Below, one piece after another: positions 15,428-21,829 of a stretch of DNA of 31,122 nucleotides. The stretch comes from an uncultured Collinsella sp. (GTDB lineage: Bacteria; Actinomycetota; Coriobacteriia; Coriobacteriales; Coriobacteriaceae), in NCBI GenBank assembly GCA_900545555.1, contig UQZI01000017.1:1-31122 (forward strand). The letters run 5' to 3'. Every line of letters starts with the position of its first letter. Position 1 is the first letter of the stretch. The translations under genes were made by a program, and so were the position numbers. The notes beneath the pieces are model-generated. The model was not told the origin of the DNA. It worked only from the letters and a program-made list of their open reading frames with translations, and made no database searches.

Positions 15428-16000
15428 TTAGTTGAGCTTCAGGGCCTTCTGGATGGGCAGGTAGAGGGCGCCGACCAGAATGGCGTTAAAGACGGCGGTC
15501 ATGGCGACGACGGGCAACATGGCGGCGGCGAGCTCGCCGACCACGCCGAGCATGGCCATCTTGATGACCATGAAGATGACGCCCGAGACAAAGGTGGTCA
15601 GGAAGGTTGCGACAATGGCGATGGCGGGTTTGACCTGACCGTTCTTGCCGGCGGCGTTGACGATGCCGGCCATGAGCATGGCGGCGATGCCCTCGGCGGC
15701 AAAATCGACGAACGGCGAGGTGGTGGTGATCTGGATCACGGCAGCCGAGGTGAGGCCAATGACGAGCGCCTGGCCGATGTTGGGGCGAACGACCAGGATA
15801 GTGAGGCAGAAGGCCGAGATGATGAACTCGGGGCTGATCATGCCGCCCGAGATGCCCGAGATTGCCTTGCCGACGGTGAAGTTGAGGATGAAGCCGGCGG
15901 CGAGCAGGATGGCGAGCAGGACGAGGGCGCGGACATCGAGTTTGCCGCGGTCGGCGGTCTGGACGGTGCGGGGCTGGGTGGCGGTGGTGTTCTGAGACAT
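15428..16000 (-). CDS. trpP: ECF transporter S component, TrpP-like tryptophan-specific subunit
   Basis: 190 aa from ATG 16000 (GAAAGGA 8 nt upstream); a longer open frame would start inside the terminator region. After a polar N-terminus there are about five to six hydrophobic helices: ALVLLAILLAAGFILNFTVG, SPEFIISAFCLTILVVRPNI, LVIGLTSAAVIQITTTSPFV, FLTTFVSGVIFMVIKMAM and VVAMTAVFNAILVGALYLPI. The spacing of P-x-F/M...P-x-x-x-x-A-L-x-I-G and the closing N-x-I...Y-P-I-Q match B. subtilis TrpP (YhaG). Binds tryptophan and works with the downstream ATPase and T proteins. The leader peptide with three Trp codons directly upstream independently supports tryptophan as substrate. Confidence 0.85.
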   Translation of the reverse strand: MSQNTTATQPRTVQTADRGKLDVRALVLLAILLAAGFILNFTVGKAISGISGGMISPEFIISAFCLTILVVRPNIGQALVIGLTSAAVIQITTTSPFVDFAAEGIAAMLMAGIVNAAGKNGQVKPAIAIVATFLTTFVSGVIFMVIKMAMLGVVGELAAAMLPVVAMTAVFNAILVGALYLPIQKALKLN

Positions 16001-16076
16001 GGTGAAAATCCTTTCGGAAGGGGAGTGCAAGAAAAAACGGAGGCGCGTGATGCGAATGCGATCGGGCTCGAGATAG

Positions 16077-16107
16077 AAAAAGGCCCCCGGTCGAAACCGG
16101 AGGCCTT
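16077..16107 (-). terminator. Attenuator terminator of the trpP operon
   Basis: AAGGCCTCCGGT, tetraloop TTCG, ACCGGGGGCC then TTTTT on the minus strand: an 11-bp stem (one G.U) capped by a UUCG-type loop with a U-run, between the leader peptide and trpP. Such a strong terminator inside a leader implies conditional read-through. Confidence 0.9.
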
Positions 16108-16143
16108 CCAATCACCTAGAGCGCAAAAACAGGCGTGAGGGAC

Positions 16144-16212
16144 TCACCGTCGACCGATCGTATTCGCATCACGCCACCACCAGTTGTTGAGAGACGTCAT
16201 CGTGTTCTTCAT
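16144..16212 (-). CDS. trpL: Tryptophan leader peptide with three consecutive Trp codons
   Basis: 22 codons, ATG at 16212 with AAAGGAG 8 nt upstream and a TGA stop at 16146-16144. The peptide begins MKNTMTSLNNWWWRD and ends IGRR. Three TGG codons in a row (16182-16174) in a short leader ahead of an intrinsic terminator are the classic sign of ribosome-mediated tryptophan attenuation. CGGTCGA (16156-16150) can pair with TCGACCG (16094-16088) in the loop and 3' arm of the terminator, a candidate antiterminator. It would be exposed when the ribosome stalls at the Trp codons and covered when the ribosome reaches the stop. Confidence 0.88.
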   Translation of the reverse strand: MKNTMTSLNNWWWRDANTIGRR

Positions 16213-16270
16213 GTTGGTGGCTCCTTTCGTGATGCCGTGGCGCGGTCGCACCTAGTTGCTGTTGCGCTGC

Positions 16271-16279
16271 ACTATAGCA
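16271..16279 (-). promoter_or_regulatory. Extended -10 of the trp leader promoter
   Basis: TGCTATAGT on the minus strand (hexamer 16276-16271), about 60 nt before the leader-peptide start. The -35 region is poor, as is common with an extended -10. Confidence 0.55.
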
Positions 16280-16297
16280 CAGCGAAGTGTGTGCGGG

Positions 16298-16320
16298 GAA
16301 ATCTTTTTTGAAAAGATTTC
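16298..16320. repeat. Perfect 10-bp palindrome upstream of the trp leader promoter
   Basis: GAAATCTTTT, TTG, AAAAGATTTC. It sits about 22-44 bp upstream of the -10 and has no T-run beyond it on the minus strand. It could be an operator or an additional terminator for the upstream dipeptidase transcript. Confidence 0.5.
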
Positions 16321-16340
16321 AGGCGGGTTTCCCGTCGGTC

Positions 16341-16392
16341 AAAAGAGCGGGCTAAGCGGGCGAGGCTGCCATGGCTGCCTTGTCCGCTCAGC
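16341..16392 (-). terminator. Terminator of the C69 dipeptidase gene
   Basis: On the minus strand, GCTGAGCGG (16392-16384) pairs with CCGCTTAGC (16359-16351), with an inner AGGC/GCCT stem around CATGG. CCGCTCTTTTG follows. It lies directly after the stop at 16408. Confidence 0.65.
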
Positions 16393-16407
16393 TAAGACAT
16401 GAGGGCC

Positions 16408-18210
16408 TTAGGCCTTCTTGCGACGATAGATCACGTAGGCGCAGACACCGATGATGACGACGGCGCCAACGGCCATGGCGGCCATGTTGTTGCCCTCGGA
16501 CTTCTCCTCGGTGACCTCTTCCTCTTCGGCCTCGGGCTCGGCCACGTCCTCATCGGAAAGGGCCTCGTCGGCGTAGGTGATGGACTCGACCAGGCAATCG
16601 TTGTCGGCATCGTAGTCGCTCGGGACGAACTTCTCGGAGAAGTCGCCCTTCTTGAGGTAATCGCGCATTTCCTCGAGCATGGCCTTGCACTTAACATAGG
16701 TGTTCTTGGTTGCAGCCTTGCCGGCCTTGTTGGCCAGGGCGGTGCGGGCTTCGGTGCCTTCTTCGGCCTGCATGGCCTCGTCGACGGTCAGGTTCTGCTC
16801 GATGAGTTCCTTCTGCAGGGCGTCGAGATAGGCGCGGACGCCGGTGGCGCAGTGGTCGCGGTTCTCATAGGCGAGCGTGTTGATGTCCATGAGGACGTAG
16901 TTGATGGAGTTCTTGGGCTCCTCGTTGTTCACGACGTCTTCCTCTTCGCAGTGATCGAAGGAGACATCCTGATCGCTGAAGTAGGGGCTGACCTCGGTGA
17001 GCAGTGCGGAATAGAGGGGGATAGCGACGGAGAACTCGGCGTTGGAGAGCATCTCCCACTGGATGGTCGCGATCTCGGGGTCCATGCCGTGACGGATCTG
17101 GAAGGTGTGGATTTCGGTGTTGCGGTTGGAGCCGATGGCATAGGCGCCGTCGGTGTTGGCGTTGAGGCCGGCGACATTCTCGCCGCGAGCGGCGAAGGAA
17201 CGAATCATCTCAAAGGTGTTCCAGTCGGACTTGCCGGGCTGGAAGAACAGCGGCTGCATTTCGTGGATCAGGGCGCCGGTCGTCGCGCGAGCGTCTTCGC
17301 GCTCGTCCTTGACGATCTCGTAGTCGGTGCCCTCAGCAAGCGGAGCCATGAAGTAATTGCGGCCCTGGATATAGCGCGACCACTGGTGCATGCCGGCCTC
17401 GCCAATCTCCTCGCCGTAGGTCTTGGCGACGTCGAACTTGCCGTCGGTGTACTCGGCAAAGCCCTTCTCCTTAGGCATAGACTCGATGCCCTCGGAGTGG
17501 AGGCAGTTCTCGGTGTCGTCGAGGTTAACCTTGTAGTTAAGGCTGCCGATGTTGGGGTTGACCGAGGCGATGTCATCGGCGAGCTTCATGGCAATCCACT
17601 GATGGCCAGAAAGTCCGGCGAACAGCCAGGTCTCGTTGTTGTCGGCAATGATGATCTGGTCGTTGGAGCAGACGCCCTGCTCGTCAATCAGGCTGCCGAG
17701 GAGCTCGACACCCTCGCGGGCCGTGGCACTCTCGCCCAGAATGACGCTGGCGTAGTTGTATTCGCCAATGCCAGTCTCCTCGGTGATGGGGTCGGCCTCT
17801 TCGGCCTTCTCGTTATAGGAGGTGCTCAACGTGGCAGAGCAGGAGACGCCCTTCTCGTTGATGCCTGCCTCGGAATATGCGTCGTAGCGATCTTCCCACT
17901 GCGAGGGGTTGTCGCGAACGAAGGTGTAGCGGTAGGTTGCGCCCTTGGACTTGTACTCAAAACCGGACTCGACCGAGGTGTACTCGTTGCCGTCCTTGTG
18001 TGCGGGCTCAATGCCAAAGTGCTTGATGTAGCGCGGACCGAAGTCCTCGGAACGGCCGTAGTACGTGTTGCCGTCGGCCGTGAGCTTGCTGCCCATGTAG
18101 ATCTGGGTGCAGGCGAGCGCCGAAGTCGGCATGGCCATGATGGCCGCTGCTCCAAACGCAAGGCCGCAGCCGAGCTTCTTGAGCGTGTTGACAGGATGAG
18201 TAAACCTCAT
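16408..18210 (-). CDS. Secreted, C-terminally anchored C69-family dipeptidase
   Basis: 600 aa from ATG 18210 (GGGAGGG upstream). A 20-codon longer frame exists, but it would bury the signal peptide. The signal peptide (basic residues, then AFGAAAIMAMPTSALA) ends exactly before Cys34 in ALA|CTQIYMGSKLT. In peptidase C69 (PepD, Ntn-hydrolase fold) the N-terminal Cys of the mature chain is the nucleophile, so signal-peptidase cleavage would expose it. Family motifs: GNTYYGRSEDFG, EAGINEKGVSCSATLS, EGVELLGSLIDEQG, WLFAGLSGHQWIA, RYIQGRNYF. The C-terminus has an acidic spacer, then one membrane helix (MAAMAVGAVVIIGVCAYVIY) and RRKKA, a stop-transfer anchor without LPXTG. Likely trims dipeptides at the cell surface for nutrition. 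Confidence 0.9.
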   Translation of the reverse strand: MRFTHPVNTLKKLGCGLAFGAAAIMAMPTSALACTQIYMGSKLTADGNTYYGRSEDFGPRYIKHFGIEPAHKDGNEYTSVESGFEYKSKGATYRYTFVRDNPSQWEDRYDAYSEAGINEKGVSCSATLSTSYNEKAEEADPITEETGIGEYNYASVILGESATAREGVELLGSLIDEQGVCSNDQIIIADNNETWLFAGLSGHQWIAMKLADDIASVNPNIGSLNYKVNLDDTENCLHSEGIESMPKEKGFAEYTDGKFDVAKTYGEEIGEAGMHQWSRYIQGRNYFMAPLAEGTDYEIVKDEREDARATTGALIHEMQPLFFQPGKSDWNTFEMIRSFAARGENVAGLNANTDGAYAIGSNRNTEIHTFQIRHGMDPEIATIQWEMLSNAEFSVAIPLYSALLTEVSPYFSDQDVSFDHCEEEDVVNNEEPKNSINYVLMDINTLAYENRDHCATGVRAYLDALQKELIEQNLTVDEAMQAEEGTEARTALANKAGKAATKNTYVKCKAMLEEMRDYLKKGDFSEKFVPSDYDADNDCLVESITYADEALSDEDVAEPEAEEEEVTEEKSEGNNMAAMAVGAVVIIGVCAYVIYRRKKA

Positions 18211-18440
18211 AATCCCTCCCAACTGTTGAAACCCCGCGAAACCGTACGGAGTTTCAGCTAATAAATACATCTACTAGCCTAAAGGAAGTGTAAAGAGTAT
18301 TCATTCGACAACAGCTTTTACTCGATGAGCGTGAAGAAATATACGATGAACGGATAATAATACTCATTATATAGCTTTAGTTAAATAAAGGCACCCTGCA
18401 TTTACTGTAGCTGAATAAAGCATTAGACGGCGCTCAAAAA
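18211..18440. other. AT-rich intergenic region upstream of the dipeptidase
   Basis: Clearly more AT-rich than the surroundings. It holds short repeats (GAGTATT/AATACTC; AGTTAAATAAAG and AGCTGAATAAAG) and presumably the dipeptidase promoter. A convincing -35/-10 pair was not found and no gene is seen. Confidence 0.4.
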
Positions 18441-18485
18441 GAAAACTCTCCCGCTGTTTAGGATTTGCATAAACAGCGGGAGAGT
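18438..18485 (-). terminator. Strong terminator of the lipid kinase / small ORF transcript
   Basis: ACTCTCCCGCTGTTT (18445-18459) and AAACAGCGGGAGAGT (18471-18485) form a perfect 15-bp stem. On the minus strand it is followed by TTTCTTTTTG. Confidence 0.88.
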
Positions 18486-18518
18486 CGATAACTGGATGAA
18501 TATCATACCAATGTGGAT

Positions 18519-18611
18519 TTACTTCTTTCGGCGGTGAATCACGTTGATGGCGTAACCGACGAGCATGGCCAAGACGATGACAATAAAGCCGATCAGGGGA
18601 TTGTCGTTCAT
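18519..18611 (-). CDS. 30-aa single-pass membrane peptide
   Basis: ATG 18611 with AGGAGG 6 nt upstream and a TAA stop at 18521-18519. The peptide is MNDNPLIGFIVIVLAMLVGY, then AINVIHRRKK. One hydrophobic helix ends in a basic tail, typical of small inner-membrane peptides. It starts 9 nt after the lipid-kinase stop and ends just ahead of the shared terminator, so the two are almost certainly co-transcribed. Its role is unknown; a modulator or membrane anchor for the lipid kinase is conceivable. Confidence 0.7.
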   Translation of the reverse strand: MNDNPLIGFIVIVLAMLVGYAINVIHRRKK

Positions 18612-18620
18612 GGGGTCCTC

Positions 18621-19538
18621 CTATTTTCCGAGCGGTGAGAATTCGTCGACGATGAGGTCGAGGCATTGCGGAAGCGCGCGGGCTCCAAAGACGCCCGAAT
18701 TGCTGGAGATAATCTCGCCATCGAACTGCATGCCCAGCGACGGGGTGCAGGTGATCTTGGCTTCCTTGGTCTGGATGATCTTAAACTGCGGACGACCGAG
18801 CACCTTGCCGGCGGGGTCGAGCGCGGCGGTGATCACGGTCGGGAGCAGCTGCACGGTTTTTACGGGCTCGATGACCGCGATGTCGACCATGCCGTCGTTC
18901 ATGCGGCAATCGGGGAACAGGTTGATGTCGTTTTGGATGACCGAGGTGTTGCCGGCCATGCAGCAGATGCCATCGAGCTCCTCGACAATGCCGTCATGCT
19001 CGATGGTAAAGTGCGCCACCGTGGGGTTGGGCGTGGCGAGCGCGGAGAGGAAGTAGGCGATCTCGCCGATGTCGTTTTTGGTGGGGGCGGCCTTCATCAT
19101 GATCTCGGCATCGTAGCCCGATCCGGCGATGATAATAAAGCCGTGGCGCTTTTCGTTGCCGTTCTCGTCGAGCCAAAAGAGCTCGCCCATGTCTACTTTG
19201 ACCGTGCGACCGGCGCGGCAGGCCTTGGCAAGTGCCGCTGCCTCGGGGGCATTACCGATGTTATTGAAGAACAGGCAGGCCGTACCGGAGGGGAAGACGA
19301 GCGTGGGGACGCCGCATCCGCGCATTTGGTCGAGCACGTTGGAGACGGTGCCGTCGCCGCCCGAAATCACCACGCGATCAAACTCGCGCACGTCTGCCAC
19401 GGCGTCCTCGGGTTCCATGCCATCGCCGATAAAACGCATCACGACCTCGTCGCCGCCCTGCGCGAGGGCGTGCGTGAACGCGTAGATTTCATCTGAGCTG
19501 GGGCCCGATGCCGGGTTGTGGATGATAAGGCAGCGCAT
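18621..19538 (-). CDS. Diacylglycerol/lipid kinase family protein (DagK/YegS type)
   Basis: 305 aa, the family's usual length. The N-terminal catalytic domain starts LIIHNPASGPSSDE and carries the nucleotide-binding GGDGT motif (VVISGGDGTVSNVLDQM) and PTLVFPSGTACLFFNNIG, where the family usually has GT-x-N-D/F-A. The C-terminal beta domain ends LGMQFDGEIISSNSGVF, matching the family D-G-E motif. Phosphorylates diacylglycerol or a related lipid at the membrane surface. ATG start. Divergent from rnd across a 98-nt promoter region; a 30-aa membrane peptide follows in the same transcript. The exact lipid substrate cannot be read from sequence. Confidence 0.85.
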   Translation of the reverse strand: MRCLIIHNPASGPSSDEIYAFTHALAQGGDEVVMRFIGDGMEPEDAVADVREFDRVVISGGDGTVSNVLDQMRGCGVPTLVFPSGTACLFFNNIGNAPEAAALAKACRAGRTVKVDMGELFWLDENGNEKRHGFIIIAGSGYDAEIMMKAAPTKNDIGEIAYFLSALATPNPTVAHFTIEHDGIVEELDGICCMAGNTSVIQNDINLFPDCRMNDGMVDIAVIEPVKTVQLLPTVITAALDPAGKVLGRPQFKIIQTKEAKITCTPSLGMQFDGEIISSNSGVFGARALPQCLDLIVDEFSPLGK

Positions 19539-19636
19539 ACTTACGTTCCCGTTCTGTGACTAACCGAGTATAGTTGTAAGGCAATGCCGATATCCTACCC
19601 GTGTTTTTCGGGCCTAACCTTATTCGATGGGTTGAT

Positions 19637-20770
19637 ATGTACATTTCCACACATCAGGCTCTACTCGACTTTTGCCAGCGCGCCCGTGAGTTCGACGCGA
19701 TTGCCGTCGATACCGAGTTTTTGCGCGAGCGCACGTTCCATCCGCGTCTGTGCCTGGTCCAGATTGCCACCCCTGCCGAGAGCGTAGCGGTCGACCCTCT
19801 GGTGATCGACGACCTGTCGCCGCTGGCCGAGCTTATGGCCGACGAGAGCGTGACCAAAGTCTTCCACGCCTGCTCGCAGGATATGGAGGTTATGCTCCAT
19901 ACCGTGGGCGCGCTGCCGCGTCCCATTTTTGACACGCAGGTGGCCGCCGCCTTTTTGGGCGAACGCCAGCAGATTTCCTACGGCGCGCTCGTGCAGACGT
20001 TTTGCGGCGTCTCGCTGCCCAAGACCGAGTCGCTGACCGACTGGTCGCGTCGCCCGCTGACCGACAAACAGATCGAGTACGCGATTGATGACGTCAAGTA
20101 CCTGATCGTCGCCTATACCGAGATGATGAGCCGCCTGCGCGAGCTGGGCCGCGTGGACTGGGTGCTCGACGAGCTGCGCCCGCTGGCTGACGAGTCGCAC
20201 TATCGCGCCGATCGCCACGAGGCGTTCCGTAAGGTCAAACGCATCAATTCGTGCAGCCGTCACCAGTTGGGCATCGCGCGCGAGCTCGCCGCCTGGCGCG
20301 AGGACCGCGCCGAGCGCCGCAACATCCCGCGCAAGTGGGTCATGTCCGACGATACGCTGCTGGCGCTCGTTAAGCGCAATCCCGTGCGCGTTGAGGAGTT
20401 CCGTAGCATTCGCGGTACCGATCAGTTGGGGGAGCGCGACGTGGACGGCGCGCTCATGGCCATCAAGCGCGGTGCGAGCTGCCCGCACGATCGCCTGCCG
20501 CTCATGGTGCGCGGGCATCGCCAGATTTCGCCGGAGCTTGAGAGCGTGACGGACCTGATGTATGCGCTTATTCGCTTGGTTGCCGAGCGCTCGGGGGTGG
20601 CGACCTCGGTCATTGCCTCGCGCGATGACCTGGCCGATTACATCGAGCATCCTGAGCAAAGCCCCCTGCGCGAAGGCTGGCGTTTTGAGCTTGTGGGTTC
20701 GCGCCTGGACGATCTGCTTTCCGGCAATATGGGGCTCACCGTGAAGGACGGAAAGATTGAGTTGTTATAG
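19637..20770 (+). CDS. rnd: Ribonuclease D
   Basis: 377 aa from ATG 19637 (MYISTHQALLDFC); only a weak ribosome-binding site is seen. The DEDDy exonuclease domain is complete: AVDTEFLRERTF (Asp25, Glu27), VFHACSQDMEVM (third Asp), and YAIDDVKYLIVAY with the final Tyr and Asp. HRDC-like helical regions follow (around SRHQLGIARELAAWREDRAE, and a second C-terminal one). A 3'-5' exonuclease that trims tRNA and other stable RNAs. Its stop is followed within 8 nt by a structured repeat shared with dapH. Confidence 0.93.
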   Translation: MYISTHQALLDFCQRAREFDAIAVDTEFLRERTFHPRLCLVQIATPAESVAVDPLVIDDLSPLAELMADESVTKVFHACSQDMEVMLHTVGALPRPIFDTQVAAAFLGERQQISYGALVQTFCGVSLPKTESLTDWSRRPLTDKQIEYAIDDVKYLIVAYTEMMSRLRELGRVDWVLDELRPLADESHYRADRHEAFRKVKRINSCSRHQLGIARELAAWREDRAERRNIPRKWVMSDDTLLALVKRNPVRVEEFRSIRGTDQLGERDVDGALMAIKRGASCPHDRLPLMVRGHRQISPELESVTDLMYALIRLVAERSGVATSVIASRDDLADYIEHPEQSPLREGWRFELVGSRLDDLLSGNMGLTVKDGKIELL

Positions 20771-20777
20771 GTATATA

Positions 20778-20917
20778 GTTACGCGGTTTTACCAAACCGC
20801 GTAACAGCTCGACGCTGCAAACGGCCGAGAGCGAGCAATCTGACGTTCAATCGTCGCTCGCGTACCAAAGTACGCGTCGCTTCTCTTTCACGTCACCTTG
20901 CTCGCTCTCGGCCGTTT
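20778..20917 (+). repeat. Structured intergenic repeat, family 1, copy 2, with large palindrome (3' of rnd)
   Basis: Hairpin GTTACGCGGTTT, loop TACC, AAACCGCGTAAC (20778-20805), then AGCTCGACGCTGCA (20806-20819), both as in copy 1 at the left edge. Next comes a perfect 20-bp inverted repeat, AAACGGCCGAGAGCGAGCAA (20819-20838) against 20898-20917. It encloses CAATCTGACGTTCAATC (20836-20852, overlapping the arm by 3 nt), TGACGT/ACGTCA, and an inner hairpin CGCGTAC, CAAA, GTACGCG (20859-20876). The hairpin stem differs from copy 1 by a compensatory pair. Starts 8 nt after the rnd stop. Confidence 0.8.
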
Positions 20918-21009
20918 TCGCTGACATTGCCAAAACATCGATGTTGATTTGCCTGCTGGGCGAGTGGGTAAAATGCCTCCAACGTGTAACTCGATTCGGA
21001 GGAATTCGC

Positions 21010-21714
21010 ATGCCTTATTACTATGGATACGGCTTTGGTATCGACCCGCTGTACCTGCTGGTTGTGCTTGTCTGCACGGTGCTTGGCCTTGCCGCGCAGA
21101 GCTATATCAATTCGACGTACAAGACGTGGTCCAAGGTTCGCTCGGACGGCGACACGGGCGCCACGGTCGCTCGCCGCATGCTCGACGCCAACGGCTGCAA
21201 TGCCGTGGGCATCAAGGGCGTCGCTGGTGAGCTTACCGACCACTACAACCCGCAGGACAACAATCTGTATCTGTCGGATTCCAACCGTTCGGGCGGCTCG
21301 GTCGCAAGCGTCGCTGTCGCTTGTCACGAGGCAGGCCATGCCGCGCAGCGTCAAAGCGGCTATGCCATGATGAAGGTACGCACCGCCCTCGTGCCGGTCG
21401 TCAACTTTACCCAGAACACTTGGACCATCGTGCTGCTCATGGGCCTGTTTATGAACATCGCGGGACTCACGACCCTCGCACTGATCTTCTTCTCGTTTAG
21501 CGTGCTGTTCCAACTGGTTACGCTACCGGTCGAGATTGATGCCAGCCGCCGCGCCGTGGCGTATATTGAGCAGTCGGGTATGAGCTCCAAGCAGGTCAAC
21601 GGTGCCAAGAAGGTGCTGACGGCCGCCGCGCTTACCTATGTGGCTGCGGCGCTCACCTCGATTATTCAGCTGCTCTATCTTATGGCTCGATACAACAGAA
21701 ACTCCAACCGATAA
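21010..21714 (+). CDS. YugP-type neutral zinc metallopeptidase, membrane-bound
   Basis: 234 aa from ATG 21010 with GGAGGA 6 nt upstream. It has an N-terminal helix (PLYLLVVLVCTVLGLAAQSY), then the family segment TGATVARRMLDANGC, and HYNPQDNNLYLSDSN. The zinc motif is HEAGHAAQ (VAVACHEAGHAAQRQSGYAM), followed by hydrophobic segments (IVLLMGLFMNIAGLTTLAL, FFSFSVLFQLVTLPVEIDAS) and a further Glu/Asp that can complete the metal site. Ends with another membrane segment. Peptidase of unknown substrate; the fold resembles membrane-associated HExxH proteases. Stands alone between the rnd repeat and a GC hairpin. Confidence 0.85.
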   Translation: MPYYYGYGFGIDPLYLLVVLVCTVLGLAAQSYINSTYKTWSKVRSDGDTGATVARRMLDANGCNAVGIKGVAGELTDHYNPQDNNLYLSDSNRSGGSVASVAVACHEAGHAAQRQSGYAMMKVRTALVPVVNFTQNTWTIVLLMGLFMNIAGLTTLALIFFSFSVLFQLVTLPVEIDASRRAVAYIEQSGMSSKQVNGAKKVLTAAALTYVAAALTSIIQLLYLMARYNRNSNR

Positions 21715-21730
21715 CAAATTGGGTCGCTGG

Positions 21731-21760
21731 GCGCCGCGGGAATTTGTGTCCCCGCGGCGC
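21731..21760. terminator. GC-rich hairpin after the zinc peptidase gene
   Basis: GCGCCGCGGG, 10-nt loop, CCCGCGGCGC: a perfect 10-bp stem 16 nt after the stop, without a U-run. Probable transcript end or stability hairpin. Confidence 0.6.
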
Positions 21761-21829
21761 TGTACTATGTGTTGGACTTGAATTTGCGCAGGGCCAGAGC
21801 CTTTGTGCACGATGACGAAAGGAGGCTGC

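Noticed and set aside
16144..16260. T-box riboswitch upstream of trpP
   Set aside because: No T-box core or specifier-loop arrangement seen; the Trp leader peptide plus terminator explains the region.
16399..18261. 620-codon plus-strand frame opposite the C69 dipeptidase
   Set aside because: Antisense mirror produced by high-GC codon bias; composition is Val/Gly/Leu-rich and the minus strand has clear family motifs and a signal peptide.
18367..18666. 99-codon minus-strand frame across the lipid-kinase terminator
   Set aside because: Runs through a 15-bp terminator stem and overlaps the better-supported 30-aa peptide in another frame.
20660..21000. Inverted copy of the rnd 3' end beyond the rnd palindrome
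   Set aside because: Only a GGCAAT match at unequal distances; not distinguishable from chance, unlike the pta and GT2 cases.
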